Shown in pieces: positions 57,752-64,000 of a stretch of DNA of 64,000 bases (positions within the stretch are counted from its first letter, which is position 1; the number at the start of each line of letters is the position of its first letter). Source of the stretch: Kitasatospora sp. MAP5-34 (GTDB lineage Bacteria; Actinomycetota; Actinomycetes; Streptomycetales; Streptomycetaceae); NCBI RefSeq assembly GCF_029894335.1, contig NZ_JARXZC010000037.1:1-64000 (forward strand), given 5' to 3'. The position numbers and the translations under genes are program-made. A model generated the notes under the pieces. It had not been told where the DNA came from, made no database searches, and saw only the letters and a program-made list of their open reading frames with translations.

Positions 57752-58633
57752 GTGACGACCCACCCCGAGACGTCCTGGGCCGCCCCCGAGAGCGAGCCGC
57801 AGGCAGCCGCCGCGGCCCTCACCCCCGCCGACGTGGCCGACGCCGCCCGGCTGGTCTCGTTCGGCCTGCAGGCCAAGCTGCTCCCCGCCCGCGACGCGGA
57901 GTACGCCGAGCTGGTCCGCCGGCACCGCGAGGACCCGGGCTTCGCCCGCCTCGCCGACGCCGTCGCGACCGGCATGGGCCTGGTCGTGCTGGAGGTCTCG
58001 CCCCGGGCCGGCATGGCCGTGGCCGCCGCCGAGGACTCGGTCTTCGCCGTCCGGATGGGCGACTACTCCCGCCGTGCCGCCGGTGAGTCCACCGACCGGT
58101 TCCTGCACGGCCTGGCCCACCTCGCGGTCGCCGCGATGGCCTTCCCCCGTCCGGAGGACCTCGCCGACGACGGCTACCTCGGCCGGATCACCACCAACGG
58201 CGTGGACGCCTTCGTCCGCCAGGCGTGCCGCCGCCTGGAGGAGCAGGCCGAGGCCGAGGGCGCCAACACCGACCCGACCAGCGACGCGCCGGGGCTGGAG
58301 GCGGCCTGGCGGGTCTGGGCCCGCCGCACTGCCACCGGAGCCACCAAGGACGCCCGCCGGCTCTCCGGCTCGACCATCGGCATCGTCTCCAAGGCGGTGC
58401 TCTTCCTGGTCGACTCCGGTTTCCTGCAGAAGACCTCGGACGACGCCGGCGGCACCTTCCGCACCACGGCCCGCTACCAGCTCCAGGTCCGCGACCTGGC
58501 GGGCAGCGCCGCGATGGCCGAGCTGCTCGACCTCGGCGTGGTCGCCGTCACCGACGGCACCGCCACCCTGCTGCCCGCCGACCACAGCGAGGACCTCGTC
58601 GCCGACGCGGGCCTGCCGTTCCACTCGCTCTGA
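57752..58633 (+). CDS. Winged-helix (MksE/JetB-like) subunit of an SMC complex
   Basis: 293 residues. After a flexible ~30-residue start comes a helical and winged-helix-like body: 'DVADAARLVSFGLQAKLLPA', 'HREDPGFARLADAVATGMGL', 'DDYLGRITTN'-type helices (here 'DDGYLGRITTNGVDAFVRQA'), and near the C-terminus 'STIGIVSKAVLFLVDSGFLQ' plus 'GTFRTTARYQLQVRDLAGSA', a wing. It is the right size and place for the MksE/JetB (DUF4194-like) accessory that bridges kleisin and DNA; family membership is inferred. GTG 57752 follows AAGGAG by 8 bases. 58 bases after the kleisin-like gene and 52 before the SMC gene. Confidence 0.65.
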   Translation: MTTHPETSWAAPESEPQAAAAALTPADVADAARLVSFGLQAKLLPARDAEYAELVRRHREDPGFARLADAVATGMGLVVLEVSPRAGMAVAAAEDSVFAVRMGDYSRRAAGESTDRFLHGLAHLAVAAMAFPRPEDLADDGYLGRITTNGVDAFVRQACRRLEEQAEAEGANTDPTSDAPGLEAAWRVWARRTATGATKDARRLSGSTIGIVSKAVLFLVDSGFLQKTSDDAGGTFRTTARYQLQVRDLAGSAAMAELLDLGVVAVTDGTATLLPADHSEDLVADAGLPFHSL

Positions 58634-58685
58634 ACACCACCGCCCACAACACCGCCGTTCTGATCCTGTCCAGGAAAGATCTTTC

Positions 58686-61600
58686 ATGTACGAGCTCAAC
58701 CGGGTCCGTCTGTACTCCATCGGACCGGCCGGCGCCCGCTACGCCGACACGATGCTCGACCTGCGCGGTGTCGGTGAGCCGGTGGCGAACCCCGCCCCCC
58801 AGCAGCCGGGCCTGTTCGGTGAGGAGCCGGACGGCCCGCCCCGCCGTCCGGCCCCGGCGGGTGTGCTCTTCCTGGAGAACGGCGGCGGCAAGTCCGTCCT
58901 GCTCAAGTTGATCTTCTCGGTGATGCTCCCGGGCCACCGCAACACCCTCGGTGGCGCCAGCTCCGGCGTGCTGCGCAAGTTCCTGCTCGCTGACGACTGC
59001 GGCCATGTCGCACTGGAGTGGCAGCACACCGTCACCGGCGAGCTGATCGTGGTCGGCAAGGTCAGCGAGTGGCGCGGCCGTCAGGTCTCCTCCGACCCGC
59101 GCAAGTTCGCCGAGACCTGGTACTCCTTCCGCCCCGGCCCCGGCCTGACCCTGGACTCGCTCCCGGTGGCCGAGCGGCTCAGCCTCACCAGCGAGCGGGC
59201 CCGAGGGCGCCGCCGCACCATGAAGGGCTTCCGCGACGCCCTGACCGAGGCCGGCAAGACGTACCCGTACCTCGACCTCACCTTCGAGGACATCCACGAC
59301 CGCTGGAACGAGCACCTCGGTGACCTCGGCCTCGACCCCGAACTCTTCCGCTACCAGCGCGAGATGAACGCGGACGAGGGCGAGGCGGCCGGTCTCTTCG
59401 CGGTCAAGCACGACTCCGACTTCACCGACCTGTTGCTCCGCGCGGTCACCGACACCCGCGACACCGACGGCCTGGCCGACCTCGTCCACGGCTTCGCCGC
59501 CAAGCTCGGCCGCCGGGCCGAGCTGACCGCCGAACGCGACTTCACCGGCGGCTCGCTCGACCTGCTCCAGCGCATCGTCGACGCGACCGCGGCTCGCGAG
59601 TCCGTCCGCGAGACCCACCGCACCGCCGAGCGCCGCACCCGCCGCCTCGCCCACACCCTCGCCGCCCGCGCGGGCGCCGAGCGCGACCGCTCGCACGACC
59701 TCGCCATCGAGGTCGCCGCTGCCGCGAGCGCCGTCACCGCCGCCGAGACGGACCGCACCCGGCACTCGCTGATCACCGCCGAGCTGACGCACCGGCACGC
59801 GACCCTCGGCCTGGCCGCCGCCACCGCCGAGGCCGCCGCGCTGCGCCGCGAGCTCACCGAGGCCCGCACCTTGCACTCTGCCTGGCAGGCCGCCGAGACC
59901 GTGCTGCGCCAGCGGTCCGCCGCCGACCGGGTGGCCCGGGTCGCCGTCGCGATCCGCGAGGCCGAACTCGACGCCGCGCCCGCCCTCGCGGCCCGCGCCC
60001 AGGCCGCCGGGGCACTCGCCCGGGCCCTGGAGACGGCCGCCCTCGCGGCCGAGACCCAGGCCGACCAGGAGGAGCTGCGGGCCGGCGAGCTCCAGCAGGA
60101 CGGCTCGGCGGCCCAGTCCGAGGCGACGGCCGCCGCGACCGCCGCCCAGAAGGCCCGCAGCGAGGCCGACCACCTACGCCAGCGCCTCGCCGAGGTCGAG
60201 CAGGAGACCGAGGCCGCCGTCGAGGCGGGCTGGATCGACGGCAGCGCCGACGAGCCGGACCCGGCCCGCGCCGCCCTCCAGGCCGCCGACGCCGAGAAGG
60301 CCGCCACCGCCGCACTGGAGCAGGCCCGCGCCGCCGCCGAGCAGTCCGCCGCCCGGCTGCGCGAGACGGCCGCCCTCGAAGGGAAGGCCGAACTCGCCGC
60401 CGCCCGTGCCAGCGACGCCTACAAGGACGCCCACCGCGCCCTCGCCACCGAGCAGCGCACCGCCGCCCAGCTCGCCGTCGAACCCCGCCTCGCCGACCTG
60501 CTCTCCCTCAAGCCCTATGAGGACGACGAGGACGGCTGCCTCACCCCTGCCGTCCTCGATGCCGCCGCCGAAGACCTCCGCGCCCAGCTCGACCAGGCCG
60601 TCGCCACCGCCGAGCGCACCCTCTTCGACCTCCGCACGGCCGCCGCCGACGACACCCGCATCCTGGCCGCCCTCGGCGACGGCGGCCTGCTGCCGCCCGG
60701 CCCGGACGTGCTCGCCACCGTCGAGTACCTCGGCGAGCACGGCATCCCCGCGCTGCCCGGCTGGCGCTACCTCGCCCAGTCCGTCGACCCGGCCGACCAC
60801 GACGCGATCCTGGCCGCCCGCCCCGAACTGGTCGACGGCGTCGTCGTCACCGACCCGGCCTCCCTCGACCGGGCCCGCGAGACCCTCCAGGCGGCGGCCC
60901 TGCTGCCCCGCTCCACCGTCGCCGTCGGTACGGCCGCCGCGCTGATCGCGCCGATCGCCGACGAGCCGCCGTTCTTCCTCGTCCCGCCGAACCCGGCCAT
61001 GCACGACGAGCGCGCCGCCGACGACGAGCGCCGCGAACTGCGCACCCGCGCCACCGCCCGCGAGGAGCACATCCGCGAGCTGGCCGCCCGTCTCGGCGGC
61101 GACCGCGCACTCGCCTCCCGGCTGGCCTCCTGGCACCAGCAGTGCCCGCCCGGCACCCTCGCAGAACTCACCGAGGCCGCCCAGACGGCCGCTGCGCAGG
61201 CCGAGACGGCCGCCGCCGAACTGGCCACCCTGCGCGCCGAGCACACCGAGGCCGAGACCGACCACGCCGCCGCCGCGTACGCGCACGAGGAGCGCCGCGA
61301 GGCCGCCCAGCGCACCCGCCGCCGCGCCGACGCGCTGGCCGGCCTCGCCTTCCGCCTGCGCGAGCGGGCCAACTGGACCCGCCGTCAGCGCGAACTCGCC
61401 GAGGACGCCGCCGAGTGCGACCGCCGCCAGGCCACCTGCGCCGAACGCGCCCGTACCTGCGACGAGGACCGCCGCGCCGCCCAGCGCGCCGCCGACGACG
61501 CCCGCCGCACCGCCCGCACCCTGCGCGCCGAGCGGGCCGAGCTCTCGGCGACCGACCTCACCGAGCACGCTGACCAGGTCCCGGCCTCGCTGCCCGCGCT

Positions 61601-63239
61601 GCGCGAGGCGTACCGGGCGGCCTCCCAGCTCTACGACAAGGTCGGCGTCGGTGCCGACCTGCGCGCCGAGCAGGCCCGCGCCGAGGGCGACGAGGCGGCC
61701 GCCGCCACCGAGATCGACCGCCTGACCAACAAGGTCCGCACCCGCGCCGAGGAGCTGCTCGCCAGCCCGGACGGCGCCGACGGCCCGGCCCGCCAGGCCG
61801 CCGTGACGCGGGCCGAGGAGCTGGTCGCCACCATCGAGGCCCGCTCCGCGACCGCCAGCGAGCAGCTCGGCCGCCTGCGCGGCGAGGCCGAACGCTCGGC
61901 CCCCGCCAGCGGCGAGGCGCACACCGAGCTGCCCGAGGACCTCGTCCCGACCGACCCCGAGCACGCCCAGCTGCTGCTGCGCACCGCCACCACCCGGCTC
62001 GCCGAGCGCCGCGAGCGCCTGGAGACCGCCCGCACCGAACTCGCCGACCTCCAGCGCACCCTGGACGCCGCGCAGAGCGCCGCCGCCGACTTCGACGAGG
62101 CGGCGGCCCAGCTCCGCGACGGCCTGCGCGACCACACCGCCGAGGAGCCCGAGCAGCCCGCCGAGCCGTACCTCGGCAGCCTGACGGAGGCCCGCAGCGC
62201 GGCGGCCGACACCCGTCGTACGCTGCGCGGCGCCTCCGCCGACCTGACGGCCGCCGAACTCGCCGTCCGGGACGCCTCCGACGCGCTGATCCGGCACGCC
62301 AACGCGGCCCGCTACGAGGCCGTCCGCACCCCGGCCCGCCAGCAGATCCGCGAGCTGCCCGCCGCCTCGCTGCCCGACCATGCCGCCGCCTGGGCCGCCG
62401 CCTTCGCACCCCGGCTCCGGGTGCTCACCGACGAGCTGGCCCAGCTGGAGCGCAACCGGGGCTCCATCGTGGACCGCCTGCGCGGCCTGGTGGAGAGCTC
62501 GCTCGCCACCCTGCGCGCCGCCCAGCGGCTCTCCCGGCTGCCCGAGGGCCTGGGGGAGTGGTCCGGTCAGGAGTTCCTCCGGATCCGCTTCGAGGACCCG
62601 GACCACACCGTGCTGGTCGAGCGCCTCGGCGAGGTGATCGACGAGGCCACCAGCGCCGCCGTCCGCAAGAACTCCGACCTTCGCCGGGACGGCATGTCGC
62701 TGCTGCTCCGGGGTGTCGCGGCGGCGATCGGCCCGAAGGGCGTCTCGGTCGAGATCCTCAAGCCGGACGCGGTGCTGCGGGCCGAGCGGGTGAGCGTCGG
62801 CCAGATGTCGGACGTCTTCTCCGGTGGCCAGCTGCTCACCGCCGCCATCGCGCTCTACTGCACGATGGCCGCGCTGCGGGCCAACGACCGGGGCCAGTCC
62901 CAGCTGCGGCACGCCGGCACGCTCTTCCTCGACAACCCGATCGGCCGGGCCAACGCCACCTACCTGCTGGAACTCCAGCGCGCGGTGGCGGACGCCCTCG
63001 GCGTCCAGCTGATCTACACCACCGGGCTCTTCGACACCACGGCGCTCGCCGAGTTCCCGCTGGTCATCCGGCTGCGCAACGACGCCGACCTGCGCGCGGG
63101 CCTGAAGTACATCTCGGTGGAGGAGCACCTGCGTCCCGGTCTCCCGGCCCCGCAGGACCCGGACGGCCCGGCGATCCACGGCGAGATCACCGCGACCAGG
63201 ATGTTCAAGCGCCCACTGGAGGCCCCGGCGGCAGACTGA
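58686..63239 (+). CDS. SMC-like coiled-coil ATPase (MksB/JetC-type)
   Basis: 1517 residues. Head part 1 holds Walker A 'FLENGGGKSVLLK' (N65-G-G-G-K69-S70). Then ~230-640 and ~775-1290 are Ala/Glu/Arg-rich coiled coils around a globular hinge-like domain (~650-770, 'VEYLGEHGIPALPGWRYLAQ', 'PPFFLVPPNPAMHDE'). Head part 2 holds the ABC signature 'FSGGQLLTAAIAL' (S1379-G-G-Q) and Walker B 'HAGTLFLDNPIGRAN' (D1416-N1417). The Asn after the Walker B Asp, where SMC/Rad50 and MukB have Glu, is notable. Probably a DNA-loop-extruding or plasmid/phage-restricting condensin with the two upstream gene products. ATG 58686 follows AGGAAAGA. No JetD-type Toprim nuclease follows. Confidence 0.85.
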   Translation: MYELNRVRLYSIGPAGARYADTMLDLRGVGEPVANPAPQQPGLFGEEPDGPPRRPAPAGVLFLENGGGKSVLLKLIFSVMLPGHRNTLGGASSGVLRKFLLADDCGHVALEWQHTVTGELIVVGKVSEWRGRQVSSDPRKFAETWYSFRPGPGLTLDSLPVAERLSLTSERARGRRRTMKGFRDALTEAGKTYPYLDLTFEDIHDRWNEHLGDLGLDPELFRYQREMNADEGEAAGLFAVKHDSDFTDLLLRAVTDTRDTDGLADLVHGFAAKLGRRAELTAERDFTGGSLDLLQRIVDATAARESVRETHRTAERRTRRLAHTLAARAGAERDRSHDLAIEVAAAASAVTAAETDRTRHSLITAELTHRHATLGLAAATAEAAALRRELTEARTLHSAWQAAETVLRQRSAADRVARVAVAIREAELDAAPALAARAQAAGALARALETAALAAETQADQEELRAGELQQDGSAAQSEATAAATAAQKARSEADHLRQRLAEVEQETEAAVEAGWIDGSADEPDPARAALQAADAEKAATAALEQARAAAEQSAARLRETAALEGKAELAAARASDAYKDAHRALATEQRTAAQLAVEPRLADLLSLKPYEDDEDGCLTPAVLDAAAEDLRAQLDQAVATAERTLFDLRTAAADDTRILAALGDGGLLPPGPDVLATVEYLGEHGIPALPGWRYLAQSVDPADHDAILAARPELVDGVVVTDPASLDRARETLQAAALLPRSTVAVGTAAALIAPIADEPPFFLVPPNPAMHDERAADDERRELRTRATAREEHIRELAARLGGDRALASRLASWHQQCPPGTLAELTEAAQTAAAQAETAAAELATLRAEHTEAETDHAAAAYAHEERREAAQRTRRRADALAGLAFRLRERANWTRRQRELAEDAAECDRRQATCAERARTCDEDRRAAQRAADDARRTARTLRAERAELSATDLTEHADQVPASLPALREAYRAASQLYDKVGVGADLRAEQARAEGDEAAAATEIDRLTNKVRTRAEELLASPDGADGPARQAAVTRAEELVATIEARSATASEQLGRLRGEAERSAPASGEAHTELPEDLVPTDPEHAQLLLRTATTRLAERRERLETARTELADLQRTLDAAQSAAADFDEAAAQLRDGLRDHTAEEPEQPAEPYLGSLTEARSAAADTRRTLRGASADLTAAELAVRDASDALIRHANAARYEAVRTPARQQIRELPAASLPDHAAAWAAAFAPRLRVLTDELAQLERNRGSIVDRLRGLVESSLATLRAAQRLSRLPEGLGEWSGQEFLRIRFEDPDHTVLVERLGEVIDEATSAAVRKNSDLRRDGMSLLLRGVAAAIGPKGVSVEILKPDAVLRAERVSVGQMSDVFSGGQLLTAAIALYCTMAALRANDRGQSQLRHAGTLFLDNPIGRANATYLLELQRAVADALGVQLIYTTGLFDTTALAEFPLVIRLRNDADLRAGLKYISVEEHLRPGLPAPQDPDGPAIHGEITATRMFKRPLEAPAAD

Positions 63240-63339
63240 CGGGCCGGGTTGAAGAAGTCTGCGCACTCGTGGATGCTGAAGCCCTCGGGGGGACCCGGGG
63301 GCGCGGCGACGCCCCTGAACGGGACCGGAGGCAGCAGCC

Positions 63340-63534
63340 GTGGCGGACGTCTTTGGCCAGGAGTTGCGCGACCAGCTGGCGCAGGCGCGCGTCGAACTCG
63401 CGGCGGCCCGCGCGGCCCAGGACGAGGACGGTGTCGAGGCCTACCGGGGCCGGATCACCGGGCTGCTGCGCATCGCGGCGCGGCACGGCGTCGACCTGCC
63501 GCACACCGCTGAGGAAGAAGCGGGCGACGACTGA
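63340..63534 (+). CDS. Small hypothetical protein downstream of the SMC operon
   Basis: 64 residues, soluble, two helices and an acidic end: 'ADVFGQELRDQLAQARVELA', 'YRGRITGLLRIAARHGVDLP', tail 'HTAEEEAGDD'. No named domain known to me; small helical proteins like this are common in Streptomyces. GTG 63340 has GGAGG 8 bases upstream, a strong site. It lies 100 bases after the SMC gene on the same strand with no hairpin I can see between, so it might be a fourth operon member. Confidence 0.65.
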   Translation: MADVFGQELRDQLAQARVELAAARAAQDEDGVEAYRGRITGLLRIAARHGVDLPHTAEEEAGDD

Positions 63535-63566
63535 CCGCCCGGCAGGGGGCGGCTGACGGACCCGGA

Positions 63567-63905
63567 TCAGCCCTGAAGTCGGGTCCGGCCGACTGCCGGC
63601 CGTCCCTTCGCCCGGTCCGGAGCCCGTCCCTTCGGCTCACGGCTGCCGGCCAGCGGGGAGGCCGAGTTCGGTCCGCGCAGGCGCTGCGCCGCGATCTGGC
63701 GCGAGATCACGATGTCCAGCAGGCCCCAGGCCGTGCTGAACACCCCGAGTGCGGTCGCCAGCAGGGTGGGTGTCAGCAGCGGGCTCCGGGCGATCGAGGC
63801 GAGCCCCGCCATGATCAGGGCGACCACCGTGCAGGAGAAGTACAGGAACGCCCGGACGGCTGCGGAGCGCACCTCGTCGGGCAGACGGCGGCGTACGGCT
63901 GACAT
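63567..63905 (-). CDS. Small membrane protein, two predicted helices
   Basis: 112 residues: a polar, basic N-terminus ('MSAVRRRLPDEVRSAAVRA'), a helix 'FLYFSCTVVALIMAGLASIA', a short loop, a second helix 'LLTPTLLATALGVFSTAWGL' running to 'LDIVISRQIAAQ', and a basic, probably disordered tail. Unknown function and family. ATG 63905 with GGGGG a few bases upstream. It converges on the small gene to its left. The last ~95 bases of the window (63906-64000) contain only its promoter region. Confidence 0.6.
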   Translation of the reverse strand: MSAVRRRLPDEVRSAAVRAFLYFSCTVVALIMAGLASIARSPLLTPTLLATALGVFSTAWGLLDIVISRQIAAQRLRGPNSASPLAGSREPKGRAPDRAKGRPAVGRTRLQG

Positions 63906-64000
63906 CGGCTACCCCCGACGCGGACAGCGTGCGACGGGCGCGGAGTGCGCCCCCGTGCCTCAGACTGCCCCGTCCGGCGCGATTCATTCCCCGGAGCCGA

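Noticed and set aside
60174..63266. 1030-codon minus-strand open frame opposite the SMC gene
   Set aside because: It mirrors the Ala/Glu/Arg-rich coiled coil of the real gene; its Gly/Leu/Val/Arg composition and lack of any motif are typical antisense shadows in high-GC DNA.
1..64000. CRISPR arrays, insertion sequences, integrases, att sites or tRNA genes
   Set aside because: Looked for repeat-spacer arrays, transposase motifs and cloverleaf-like sequences; none found. Short tandem repeats listed are too short and too few for CRISPR.

Overview
The window is high-GC actinobacterial DNA (GC-rich third codon positions, GTG/TTG starts, DUF397, DUF4184, mycothiol-dependent maleylpyruvate isomerase-type and SARP families). 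It looks like a Streptomycetaceae chromosome (Streptomyces or Kitasatospora). It begins with the last ~35 nt of a 5S rRNA and its terminator, so it lies directly downstream of an rRNA operon. No tRNA, CRISPR array, insertion sequence or phage module was seen. Most of it reads as ordinary chromosome with housekeeping, lipid/CoA, envelope and stress genes.

Layout. 0.2-5 kb: VOC protein, cupin, lysophospholipid acyltransferase, thioredoxin-like protein, then etfB-etfA behind two operator-like palindromes. 5-16 kb: MatB-like acyl-CoA synthetase, a kinase-Nudix fusion, DUF4184, M20 peptidase, geranylgeranyl-reductase-type flavoprotein, MFS transporter, crotonase, a mycothiol-dependent-type enzyme and a left-handed beta-helix acyltransferase. 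16-25 kb: secreted GH19 chitinase, old-yellow-enzyme homologue, HutD, an MFS/ROK divergent pair with overlapping leaderless promoters, VOC, PhzF, a small winged-helix-like protein, a Cds1-like cysteine desulfhydrase and a GNAT. 25-31.5 kb: DeoR/GlpR regulator, a beta-helix/AAA+ fusion, MOSC protein, a Gln/Gly/Pro-rich protein and MscL with a C-terminal Cys4 motif. 31.6-40.4 kb: envelope-type genes (three glycosyltransferases, slipin, a DsbA-like protein with a CxxS site, methyltransferase, Asp/Glu racemase, polysaccharide deacetylase) and a wrecked NCS1 permease pseudogene. 40.7-50.2 kb: small membrane protein, Nudix, orphan DhaM, DUF397, a Cys-containing leader peptide with hairpin ahead of an acyl-CoA-dehydrogenase-like flavoprotein, an APH-type kinase, an NsdA-like regulator and a HEAT protein. 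50.4-55.7 kb: an AfsR/SARP regulator preceded by helically phased AACA repeats, then the pxpA-pxpB-pxpC 5-oxoprolinase operon. 56.1-63.3 kb: a three-gene operon encoding a kleisin-like protein, a winged-helix-like protein and a 1517-residue SMC-like ATPase.

The strongest candidate for an under-described system is that last operon (56161-63239). It has the gene order and size profile of a MksFEB/JetABC condensin, but no JetD/MksG nuclease follows within the window, and the residue after the Walker B aspartate is Asn rather than Glu. The second is the sulphur-type attenuator at 43849-43993: promoter, 28-aa peptide ending Cys-Pro-Trp-Cys-stop, then a 9-bp hairpin. A third, wholly structural, observation is that several genes have their 3' ends copied into short tandem repeats that run into the downstream spacer.

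All calls come from reading the sequence; family names are by motif recognition and memory, not database searches.
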